DNA of 6,179 nucleotides from Firmicutes bacterium UBA4874. Lineage in GTDB: Bacteria > Bacillota > Clostridia > Caldicoprobacterales > DTU083. This document shows, piece by piece, positions 1-4,084 of this stretch. The notes below the pieces were generated by a model. The model had not been told where the DNA came from. It made no database searches and worked only from the letters and a program-made list of their open reading frames with translations. How positions within the stretch are numbered: position 1 is the first letter of the stretch; every line of letters starts with the position of its first letter. The stretch covers positions 1-6,179 of the forward strand of contig DHDO01000049.1 in NCBI GenBank assembly GCA_002399435.1, written 5' to 3'. Made by a program: the position numbers and the translations under genes.

Positions 1-1
1 C

Positions 2-34
2 ACACTGGCGGGATATTATGACTTCCCGGCTTAA
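2..34 (+). CDS. Group II intron reverse transcriptase/maturase, last ten codons (partial)
   Basis: The frame beginning at base 2 reads TLAGYYDFPA and stops with TAA at 32-34, about 36 nt before domain V. An intron-encoded protein in domain IV normally ends at about this distance, and bacterial group II reverse transcriptases often have a GYYD- or GYW-like stretch near their C-terminus. The call rests mainly on position relative to domain V, because ten residues are too few for a firm family assignment. In a complete element this protein would supply reverse transcriptase and maturase activity for splicing and retrohoming. The ORF lies almost wholly outside the window. Confidence 0.45.
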   Translation, partial: TLAGYYDFPA

Positions 35-69
35 TATGAGCATCTTCCCAAAGTGCACTTATGCGCTTG

Positions 70-140
70 AACCGCCGTGTACCGAACGATACGCACGGTG
101 GCGTGAGAGGTCGGCTGCTCAATTAATCGGCAGCCTCCTA
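70..140 (+). ncRNA. Group II intron domains V and VI (catalytic hairpin and branch-point helix)
   Basis: Domain V: bases 72-78 pair with 95-101, a 2-nt GC bulge (93-94) sits on the 3' side, and an upper helix 79-83 / 88-92 with one C-A mismatch carries a GAAC tetraloop. The two-nucleotide 3' bulge and 34-nt length are diagnostic for domain V, the active-site hairpin. The lower strand carries CGC at 73-75 where many group II introns have an AGC triad; CGC is known from group IIC and some other bacterial classes. Domain VI follows as a GGCTGC/GCAGCC stem with an 11-nt loop, extended by 109-110 pairing with 137-138, leaving A140 as the likely bulged branch point. Confidence 0.85.
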
Positions 141-149
141 CTCGATTCA

Positions 150-259
150 TATCTTCTTTCATCCAGACTATAACTGTCGATTTTGAAATTGCACCAAATC
201 AGCCACATAGCTCGCAGACTTTTGCTGCCAGTCAGGGATTTCACTTTGCCCCGAAGATA
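150..259 (-). promoter_or_regulatory. FMN riboswitch aptamer (RFN element)
   Basis: Read on the - strand this is an RFN element, the FMN-sensing aptamer that normally controls riboflavin synthesis or transport genes. Recognisable conserved segments are TATCTTCGGGGC at the 5' end, GTGAAAT, CTGCGAGC, GATTTGGTG, and the 3' block GACAGTTATAGTC then TGGATGAAAGAAGATA. The closing helix P1 is a perfect 7-bp pairing of 253-259 with 150-156. P2 is damaged: where the consensus has CAGGG opposite CCCG, this copy reads CAAAG opposite CCCTG, giving two adjacent A-C mismatches, and the L2 loop is one base short. The aptamer begins 14 nt after the PPOX stop codon, leaving no room for its own promoter outside that gene. 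Its 3' end is 3 nt from the group II intron boundary, so no expression platform or target gene follows. FMN switching is therefore doubtful. Confidence 0.92.
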
Positions 260-273
260 GCTTTCCATAGAGA

Positions 274-675
274 TTACAGTGTATATTCTTTGGGCGGGTT
301 GCCGGAAAAGTCAGCAATGACAGCTTTAGCATCAGCGAGATAGAATACTTCAAAAATCGGATTGTCAGCGGTCTGATACTGGCCCTGCACAATCGGATTT
401 TTCATGCAGCCCTCTTTGACAGACGTGTTGTTTTCAAAAACAGCCTTGCCGTTCAGGCGTATCCAAGAATAAGCTGGACTGGAAACAGATACTTCGATGT
501 TTGGATTAGCCTGAATGTCCTTGTACACGTCTTTTGTGTTGTTTGTACAGAACCAGAGCTTGCCGTCCTGTTCAAAGCAGAACATAAACGGGCGGCACTT
601 AGCTTTTCCGTCGCGCCCCACGGTAGCAAGATACTGTATCGGATTTTCAGTTAAAAACTTGACGACTTCATTCAT
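274..675 (-). CDS. Pyridoxamine 5'-phosphate oxidase-fold (PPOX) flavoprotein
   Basis: The product is a 133-residue single-domain protein of the PPOX split-barrel family. Members are small cytoplasmic proteins that usually bind FMN (some bind F420 or heme) and reduce or sequester substrates that are often unknown. The N-terminus has the family pattern: a short helix (NEVVKFLTEN), then a strand ending in LATVGRDGKAKCRPF, then LWFCTNNTKDVYKDI, the usual phosphate- and flavin-contacting region. A later strand reads YSWIRLNGKAVF. The ATG at 673-675 is chosen because GGAGG lies 8 nt upstream; an upstream in-frame ATG at 732 lies around the predicted transcription start. The gene is divergent from an HxlR regulator, an arrangement typical of redox- or electrophile-responsive reductases. 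Its 3' end abuts an FMN aptamer and no terminator was seen between them. The substrate is unknown; a true PdxH role is unlikely at this length. Confidence 0.88.
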   Translation of the reverse strand: MNEVVKFLTENPIQYLATVGRDGKAKCRPFMFCFEQDGKLWFCTNNTKDVYKDIQANPNIEVSVSSPAYSWIRLNGKAVFENNTSVKEGCMKNPIVQGQYQTADNPIFEVFYLADAKAVIADFSGNPPKEYTL

Positions 676-703
676 GTTAAATACCTCCAAAAAATAATTT
701 TTT

Positions 704-733
704 GTTGCAGACTTGCTTTTTTCAGCCTGCAAC
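704..733. repeat. Inverted repeat GTTGCAG / CTGCAAC around the PPOX transcription start
   Basis: Arms of 7 bp (704-710 and 727-733) are separated by 16 bp. The repeat spans the predicted PPOX start site and covers the -35 of the opposing promoter. It could be a second operator or a hairpin at the 5' end of the PPOX transcript. The sequence does not decide between these, and its arms differ from the 786-805 palindrome. Confidence 0.4.
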
Positions 734-741
734 CATATAAT
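713..741 (+). promoter_or_regulatory. Sigma-A promoter for the HxlR-family regulator
   Basis: TTGCTT (713-718) and a perfect TATAAT (736-741) have a 17-bp spacer on the + strand. Transcription would start near 748, giving a leader of about 80 nt that contains the palindrome at 786-805. Confidence 0.65.
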
Positions 742-765
742 AAGTCAGTAAGGAAAAATTGTAAA
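737..765 (-). promoter_or_regulatory. Sigma-A promoter for the PPOX gene
   Basis: On the - strand, TTTACA (760-765) and TATTAT (737-742) are separated by exactly 17 bp, placing the start of transcription near 730 and giving a leader of about 55 nt. Its -10 overlaps the -10 of the opposing hxlR-type promoter by five bases, so the two promoters should compete. Confidence 0.65.
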
Positions 766-785
766 GTAAGCACTTTTATGTGCCG

Positions 786-805
786 TAGTATCCCGGAGGA
801 TACTA
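786..805. promoter_or_regulatory. Candidate HxlR operator (perfect 8-4-8 palindrome)
   Basis: TAGTATCC and GGATACTA flank a CGGA spacer, giving 16 paired positions without a mismatch. It lies upstream of the PPOX -35 (about positions -56 to -75 of that promoter) and inside the leader of the regulator gene. A winged-helix dimer here could block its own transcript and contact polymerase at the PPOX promoter. As RNA it could instead form a small hairpin just 5' of the regulator's ribosome binding site (GGAG at 817-820). Assignment to the adjacent regulator is inference from position and symmetry. Confidence 0.6.
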
Positions 806-829
806 TTGAAATCAAAGGAGTGAAACAAT

Positions 830-1159
830 ATGACAAAAGAGCTTCCGGCTTGCCCGGTTGAAACTACTCTTTTATTAATAAGCGACAGATGGAAAGTCTT
901 AATTCTGCGCGACTTAATGGAAGGTACAAAACGCTTTGGTGAATTAAAAAAGTCCATTGGGAATGTTACGCAAAAGGTATTGACTGCCAACTTGCGTTCA
1001 ATGGAAGGAAGCGGACTTGTACATCGAAAAGTTTATGCAGAAGTTCCGCCGCGAGTGGAGTATACATTAACAGAAACGGGATATAGTCTTAAGCCAGTAC
1101 TTGACGCTATGATTACATGGGGATGCGAGTATAAAAAGAAAATGGAAAAGGCACAGTAA
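830..1159 (+). CDS. HxlR-family winged helix-turn-helix transcriptional regulator
   Basis: This 109-residue protein matches the HxlR/YodB/HypR family in length and layout. It has an N-terminal CPVETTLLLISDRW segment (residues 8-21) with the family's conserved cysteine (Cys8) and the tryptophan after the first helix. Next come the ILRDLMEGTKRFGELKKSI helix-turn-helix region (25-43), the recognition part QKVLTANLRSMEGSGLV (48-64), the wing PPRVEYTLTETG (73-84) and a C-terminal dimer helix with Cys99. In YodB and HypR the N-terminal cysteine senses quinones, diamide or hypochlorite; redox sensing here is inferred from that conservation. ATG at 830 has AAAGGAG 9 nt upstream. The gene is divergent from the PPOX protein, its likely target, next to a palindrome that may be its operator, and is closed by an intrinsic terminator. 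Confidence 0.93.
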   Translation: MTKELPACPVETTLLLISDRWKVLILRDLMEGTKRFGELKKSIGNVTQKVLTANLRSMEGSGLVHRKVYAEVPPRVEYTLTETGYSLKPVLDAMITWGCEYKKKMEKAQ

Positions 1160-1174
1160 TTCACACAAAAAAAT

Positions 1175-1199
1175 GGAGGCTAACCCGGCCTCCGTTTTT
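1175..1199 (+). terminator. Intrinsic terminator after the HxlR-family gene
   Basis: GGAGGC (1175-1180) pairs with GCCTCC (1188-1193) around a 7-nt loop. A G and then TTTTT (1195-1199) follow, and an A-run precedes the stem. It starts 15 nt after the stop codon. Confidence 0.88.
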
Positions 1200-1201
1200 G
1201 C

Positions 1202-1384
1202 GTTTACTTTCAGGGGAATTCCAGCAGAAGTTCGAAATTCCATTGCGGTATGGGTTTGTTTATTGCAGATTCAATTGTAAGGCAGCACGGCGGCACGCTT
1301 ACCCTTGGAAACAAATCTTCCACAGGTGGAGGAATGGTTGTTATTAAGATTCCCATGCAGTCACAAAGCGCAGCTCTTGAGTAA
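1202..1384 (+). pseudogene. Sensor histidine kinase, C-terminal ATPase-domain remnant
   Basis: In the frame ending at the TAA of 1382-1384, the translation carries the end of a HATPase_c domain. It has SSRSSKFHC, then the G2-box-like GMGLFIADSIVRQHGG (from 1247), then a strand-loop-strand TLTLGNKSSTGGGMVVIKIP and a short tail. In a sensor kinase this region closes the ATP lid and forms the last strands of the Bergerat fold. The sensor, dimerisation/phosphoacceptor, N-box and G1 parts are absent. Upstream the frame runs straight into the HxlR terminator, with no start codon or ribosome binding site. Only about 60 codons remain, so it cannot be a functional kinase. Resemblance starts near 1202 (VYFQGN, like the FYQGN seen in some kinases). 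The most likely history is that insertion or deletion joined the PPOX-HxlR pair to the kinase tail. No response regulator or transporter partner is visible. Confidence 0.78.
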
Positions 1385-1514
1385 AGCAAATCTACCATTC
1401 CCAATTTTTAAAGGGAAAGGTAGCATTGGACTTGGCCTTGTCATTGCAGGATTTAGGGATAAATCAAACTAGTGGTCTCACTTCGATTGCTGATTGTTGA
1501 CCTGTCTGTTTTTC

Positions 1515-1549
1515 AAAAAAGAGAAGGCGTTCCGCTGAGGCAGAACGCC
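1515..1549 (-). terminator. Intrinsic terminator after fucO
   Basis: On the - strand the arm at 1540-1549 pairs with 1526-1535 (10 positions, one C-A mismatch, TGAG-type tetraloop), followed by TTCTC and TTTTTT (1515-1520). The 5' arm lies in the last of three repeat copies, so two additional arms able to pair with the same 3' arm lie just upstream in the transcript. Confidence 0.75.
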
Positions 1550-1590
1550 CATGTGAGGCAGAACGCCCATGTGAAGCAGAACGCCCACGG
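1537..1590. repeat. Three tandem 18-bp repeats at the fucO 3' end
   Basis: The unit GAGGCAGAACGCCCATGT occurs at 1537-1554 and identically at 1555-1572. A third copy with three differences follows at 1573-1590, ending 6 bp from the fucO stop codon. Each unit contains GCAGAACGCC, the sequence complementary to the other terminator arm (1526-1535), so the array multiplies one half of the terminator hairpin. The length is a multiple of three, but no gene is proposed here. Confidence 0.9.
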
Positions 1591-1596
1591 AGTTTA

Positions 1597-2751
1597 TTAA
1601 AATGCTTTATGGAACAAGGCTTCGATATCCGCTGCTGTTGCGTCTTTCGGGTTTCCGGGGGCGCATGCGTCCTGGACTGCGGAAGCTGCAAGCTTTGGAA
1701 TGTCTTCTTCCTTTACGCCGATTTCGTGCAGCTTTTGCGGAATGGCAACGTCCACGGAAAGCTGCCGCACGGCATCCACCGCTGCTTTTCGGTATTGCTG
1801 CGGATTCATTCCGGAAACATCGACCCCCATTGCCTGCGCGATATATTTGAATTTATCACCGGTTGCGTCGGCATTGTATTCCATGACATAAGGCAGCAGC
1901 AGTGCACATGCCAGGCCGTGAGGAGTATCATAATAAGCGCTCAGGGTATGCGCCATACTGTGTGCGATTCCAAGCCCGACATTGGAGAATGCCATGCCTG
2001 CCACATACTGGGCCACGCTCATGCCTTCCCTTGCTTTCATATCCCCATTGTGTACGGAGCTCCGCAGATCGCGGTTTATCATTTCGATTGCCTTCAGTTC
2101 AAACATGTCCGAAAGCTCCCATGCATTTTTTGTGGTATAGCCTTCGATGGCATGAGTGAGGGCATCCATTCCCGTCGCGGCGGCAAGGCTCTTTGGCATG
2201 GTTGCCATCATAGCGGGGTCAACCACAGCGAGTACAGGAATATCGTGGGGATCCACACATACAAATTTTCGCTGCTTTTCCACATCCGTAATCACATAGT
2301 TTATGGTCACCTCAGCCGCCGTACCGGATGTTGTCGGAACCGCGATAATGGGAACGCTGGGGTTTTTGGTGGCCGCGGTGCCTTCCAGGGAACGGACATC
2401 GGAAAACTCCGGATTGGTAATGATGATGCCAATGGCCTTGGCGGTATCCATGGAGGATCCTCCCCCAACGGCAATGATAAAATCGGCACCGCTTTTTTTG
2501 AATGCTGCAACACCGGTCTGTACATTTTCAATCGTTGGATTTGGCTTGATATTGTCGTACAGTTCATAAGGAAATTCTGCCTGTCTGAGAACATCCAGTA
2601 CCTTGTCCGTTACTTTGCATCGAATCAGATCCCGATCGGAAGCAACAAAAGCTTTGTGAAATCCCCGCTTTTTCGCTTCTTCCGGAAGAACGGAAATGGC
2701 TCCCTCACCAAAATAAGATGTTTCGTTCCATACCATTCGTTTGATTGCCAA
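1597..2751 (-). CDS. fucO: Iron-dependent lactaldehyde reductase / alcohol dehydrogenase (FucO type)
   Basis: The 384-residue product is a group III iron-containing alcohol dehydrogenase, closely similar over its whole length to E. coli FucO, which reduces L-lactaldehyde to 1,2-propanediol with NADH during fucose or rhamnose fermentation. Seen: the dinucleotide-binding motif GGGSSMD (96-102), Asp39, the position that favours NAD(H) in FucO, and the FucO-like stretch VTINYVITD (148-156) and RKFVCVDPHDIP. The metal ligands Asp196, His200, His264 and His278 are all present. The start is TTG at 2749-2751: GGAG lies 8 nt upstream and the N-terminus MAIKRMVWNE aligns with FucO, whereas the next ATG (codon 6) would cut off conserved residues. 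It is transcribed alone from a promoter about 310 bp upstream and ends at its own terminator. No fucose, rhamnose or diol genes are in the window, so the physiological substrate could be another short aldehyde or alcohol. Confidence 0.9.
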   Translation of the reverse strand: MAIKRMVWNETSYFGEGAISVLPEEAKKRGFHKAFVASDRDLIRCKVTDKVLDVLRQAEFPYELYDNIKPNPTIENVQTGVAAFKKSGADFIIAVGGGSSMDTAKAIGIIITNPEFSDVRSLEGTAATKNPSVPIIAVPTTSGTAAEVTINYVITDVEKQRKFVCVDPHDIPVLAVVDPAMMATMPKSLAAATGMDALTHAIEGYTTKNAWELSDMFELKAIEMINRDLRSSVHNGDMKAREGMSVAQYVAGMAFSNVGLGIAHSMAHTLSAYYDTPHGLACALLLPYVMEYNADATGDKFKYIAQAMGVDVSGMNPQQYRKAAVDAVRQLSVDVAIPQKLHEIGVKEEDIPKLAASAVQDACAPGNPKDATAADIEALFHKAF

Positions 2752-3059
2752 CTTGATCTCTCCTCTCGTTCTTGTGTTGTTCTACGGGCTCAGGGATAAT
2801 GGTAAATGATTAAATGATAATAAATCCAGTCAAATACGATAAGCCATACCATATGTGCCGTGTAAGACGCCCATCAGATTGCCGGCGCACTTGCAGTCTC
2901 AGGCGGAATATACCTCCGGGGCATGTCCTTGTAATTATTCGGTGTAATCATACAGGGATCGGGGTCCGCATAAAATCACCACCTTTCTTTGTTTATGATA
3001 TACCAGGTCAGAGAATTGAAAAGGCCGGCCCTGGTTGACAATAATATAACGAAGTATCT
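2752..3059 (-). other. Long 5' leader of fucO (no conventional gene)
   Basis: About 308 nt separate the predicted transcription start (near 3059) from the fucO start codon. No known riboswitch, T-box or terminator hairpin was recognised in it on either strand. It contains GAGGAGAG just before fucO, three very short overlapping reading frames (2830-2971) and a weak inverted repeat (CCAGG 3003-3007 with CCTGG 3030-3034). The + strand frame across this interval has low-complexity codon use and no family resemblance, so no + strand gene is proposed. The leader could be a regulatory RNA, a decayed small gene, or both. Confidence 0.5.
2830..2971 (-). other. Three tiny overlapping reading frames in the fucO leader
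   Basis: On the - strand an ATG at 2971, with GGTGG 7 to 8 nt upstream, opens MRTPIPV and stops with a TGA (2948-2950) that overlaps the next ATG (ATGA). That second frame encodes 25 residues (MITPNNYKDM... to 2874) and ends in TGATG, overlapping a third frame of 14 residues (MGVLHGTYGMAYRI, to 2830). Such start-stop overlaps resemble translational coupling but also arise when frameshifts break up one small gene. No family was recognised. Only the first frame has a plausible ribosome binding site. Confidence 0.3.
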
Positions 3060-3065
3060 GTCTAT

Positions 3066-3094
3066 ATTTTATTTCAGGAGGATAAAGAAGTCAA
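3066..3094 (-). promoter_or_regulatory. Sigma-A promoter for fucO
   Basis: On the - strand TTGACT (3089-3094) and TAAAAT (3066-3071) have a 17-bp spacer. It lies in the fucO-proximal copy of a duplicated segment. The distal copy contains the same two hexamers (3141-3146 and 3110-3115) but 25 bp apart, because of 8 extra bases. Confidence 0.7.
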
Positions 3095-3162
3095 TAAGAT
3101 TTGATGGCGATTTTATTTCAGGAGGATAAAGGATTAAACAAGTCAATAAGATTTGATGGTGA
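3067..3162. repeat. Imperfect tandem duplication (44 bp and 52 bp) carrying the fucO promoter
   Basis: Copy A (3067-3110) and copy B (3111-3162) are identical except for one base near the end (C3108 against T3160) and an 8-bp block GATTAAAC (3132-3139) present only in B. A shorter echo, GATTTGATGG, follows directly at 3161-3170. On the + strand each copy holds a Shine-Dalgarno-like AGGAGG with no following gene, so the meaningful reading is the - strand promoter. Confidence 0.92.
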
Positions 3163-3194
3163 TTTGATGGATAGGTAATCAATAAAAATATGAC

Positions 3195-3227
3195 AAAATA
3201 AAAGAGACTCTCCCAGGAGAGCCTCTT
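3195..3227 (-). terminator. Intrinsic terminator after rubrerythrin
   Basis: A 12-position stem (3202-3213 with 3216-3227, one A-C mismatch) closes on a very tight turn. On the - strand TTTTATTTT follows (down to 3195). It begins 19 bp after the rbr stop codon and separates rbr from the fucO promoter region. Confidence 0.88.
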
Positions 3228-3245
3228 ATACGTTTTCTGCCGGAT

Positions 3246-3842
3246 TTAATAATTCTCTGTGAACAATTCAAAATAGGCCTGGGGATTCAGGCAGACGGGG
3301 CATACTTTCGGCGGAGTTTTTCCGGTGTATACATATCCGCATTTCATGCAAATCCACTGTACCGGTTGTTCTCTCTCAAACACCCTGCCTTTGCCGACAT
3401 TTTCGGTCAGCTTGTTGTAGCGGGCTTCGTGTCTCTTTTCCACCTCAACAATCTTCGTATAAGCTGCTGCGACCTCCGGAAAGCCTTCCTCCCTGGCGGT
3501 TTTTGCAAAGGAAGGATACAGCTCATCCCATTCTTCCTTTTCTCCGGCAGCCGCGGCTTTCAGATTTTCAAGGGTGGACCCTTTGGCGACAGGATAACCG
3601 GCATTTTTGATTTCCACAGAGGTGGGCAGTTCCTCTTTCAGACCTTCCACGAGGAAATTGAAAAATCTCCTGGCGTGCTCCACCTCATTATCTGCGGTTT
3701 CACGGAAGATTCTTCCGATTTGCATATATCCTTCCTCTTCTGCGGCGGCAGCATAAAACATGTACCTGTTTCTTGCCTGGGATTCCCCGGCAAAGGACTT
3801 CAACAGGTTCTCACGGGTTTTGGTACCAACTAAACTTTTCAA
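3246..3842 (-). CDS. rbr: Rubrerythrin
   Basis: This 198-residue protein is a classical rubrerythrin: a cytoplasmic non-heme diiron peroxidase that reduces hydrogen peroxide, with electrons from rubredoxin or an NADH-linked oxidoreductase, and protects anaerobes from oxidative stress. The four-helix diiron domain (about 1-145) shows the ligand pattern: Glu20 in GESQAR, Glu53 and His56 in DNEVEHARR, Glu101 and Glu104 in AGEKEEW, and Glu135 with His138 in EVEKRHEARY. The C-terminal rubredoxin-like domain (about 160-198) has CMKCGY (Cys165, Cys168) and CPVC (Cys181, Cys184) for one Fe(Cys)4 site. Length is normal for the family and all ligands are present. The start is TTG at 3840-3842, with GGAGG 9 nt upstream; MKSLVGTKTRENLLKSFAGE is the expected N-terminus. 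The TTG overlaps the stop codon (TTGA) of an upstream small frame, hinting at coupling. It is the last gene of the SPFH operon unless the weak promoter at 3891-3918 is used. Confidence 0.96.
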   Translation of the reverse strand: MKSLVGTKTRENLLKSFAGESQARNRYMFYAAAAEEEGYMQIGRIFRETADNEVEHARRFFNFLVEGLKEELPTSVEIKNAGYPVAKGSTLENLKAAAAGEKEEWDELYPSFAKTAREEGFPEVAAAYTKIVEVEKRHEARYNKLTENVGKGRVFEREQPVQWICMKCGYVYTGKTPPKVCPVCLNPQAYFELFTENY

Positions 3843-3890
3843 TGTAAAAAACCTCCTTGTTCTTGTTCTGTATTTTGCTCATACTTATTA

Positions 3891-3918
3891 TTTATACCCC
3901 CTATGGGTTCCTCATAAA
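3891..3918 (-). promoter_or_regulatory. Possible internal promoter for rubrerythrin
   Basis: TTTATG (3913-3918) and TATAAA (3891-3896) on the - strand are 16 bp apart, about 50 bp before the rbr start. The -10 is good and the -35 is poor. No convincing PerR box overlaps it. Confidence 0.35.
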
Positions 3919-3946
3919 CACAGGATTTGAACAGTCTTCTGCCAGC

Positions 3947-3996
3947 TTTTCTGATAACCATTTCGGCAGCCTTTCCTGATAACCATTTCGGCAGCC
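3947..3996. repeat. 25-bp tandem duplication upstream of rubrerythrin
   Basis: Two adjacent 25-bp copies (3947-3971 and 3972-3996) differ at a single base (T3950 against C3975). Because 25 is not a multiple of three, the duplication changes the reading frame of the small - strand ORF that contains it. Confidence 0.92.
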
Positions 3997-4084
3997 TCAG
4001 ATGCAGAAAGATCTGCCGTTTTCCCAGATTCCATTGGGGCACATGGGAACAGCAGGTTTCTCATTTCATCCCTCTTTCATCGTC

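Larger units (their letters stand above)
1..146 (+). mobile_element. Group II intron, 3' end (partial, runs off the left edge)
   Basis: This is the 3' terminal part of a bacterial group II intron, a self-splicing ribozyme that moves by retrohoming. What is seen: a 34-nt domain V-like hairpin (70-103), a domain VI stem (113-118 pairing with 130-135) with a bulged A at 140, and a terminal CTACTCGAT. Group II introns end in AY, which puts the 3' boundary at A145-T146, and A140 at the usual branch-point distance. A short reading frame resembling a reverse transcriptase C-terminus precedes domain V, as expected for an ORF in domain IV. The 5' end, most of the ORF and the 5' exon are outside the window, so class and target site cannot be fixed. 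The 3' flank is not a + strand gene but the antisense of an FMN riboswitch. Confidence 0.85.
3839..4064 (-). pseudogene. Small hypothetical gene apparently frameshifted by a 25-bp duplication
   Basis: Starting at ATG 4062-4064, with GAGGG 5 nt upstream and 20 nt after the ribbon-helix-helix gene, the present frame encodes 50 residues and stops at 3912. Its first 31 residues (MRNLLFPCAPMESG then ADLSASEAAEMVIRK) look coherent; the tail after the duplicated segment does not. Removing one 25-bp copy restores a continuous 66-residue frame in which EAAEMVIRKAGRRLFKSC continues smoothly to a TGA at 3839-3841. That TGA overlaps the rbr TTG start (TTGA). No domain was recognised; the restored product would be a mostly helical, basic-to-mixed peptide with no membrane segment. 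The last part, which encodes the rbr ribosome binding site, has low-complexity, Asn/Gln/Glu-rich composition and may not be a true coding end. The frame logic is solid; that it was ever a gene is inference. Confidence 0.4.

Noticed and set aside
1385..1514. Frame ending at TAG near 1471 with KGKGSIGLGLVIAGF, as a permease fragment
   Set aside because: Only about 25 codons with a hydrophobic stretch, no start and no recognisable family; chance cannot be excluded. The rest of this interval shows no gene or clear signal.
1609..2799. 396-residue + strand frame opposite fucO
   Set aside because: It is the antisense shadow of a strongly recognised gene. It is rich in Cys, His and Arg without any family pattern and has no ribosome binding site.
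3035..3068. TTGACA at 3035-3040 as a + strand promoter for the AGGAGG-containing repeats
   Set aside because: No -10 hexamer lies 16-18 bp downstream; TATATT is 22 bp away. The AGGAGG motifs have no following open frame on the + strand.
3870..3897. AT-rich TTATTATTTATA stretch before rubrerythrin as a PerR box
   Set aside because: Rubrerythrin is often PerR-controlled, but this stretch matches only about half of the TTATAAT-N-ATTATAA consensus positions and is not symmetric.
3839..4042. 67-residue - strand frame starting MPQWNLGKRQ and containing KSCVYEEP, as an AgrD-like autoinducer peptide
   Set aside because: The Cys-to-Glu-Pro spacing only loosely recalls AgrD. There is no hydrophobic or amphipathic leader of the right kind and no agrB or agrC nearby. 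The frame upstream of the duplication is not the one with a ribosome binding site.
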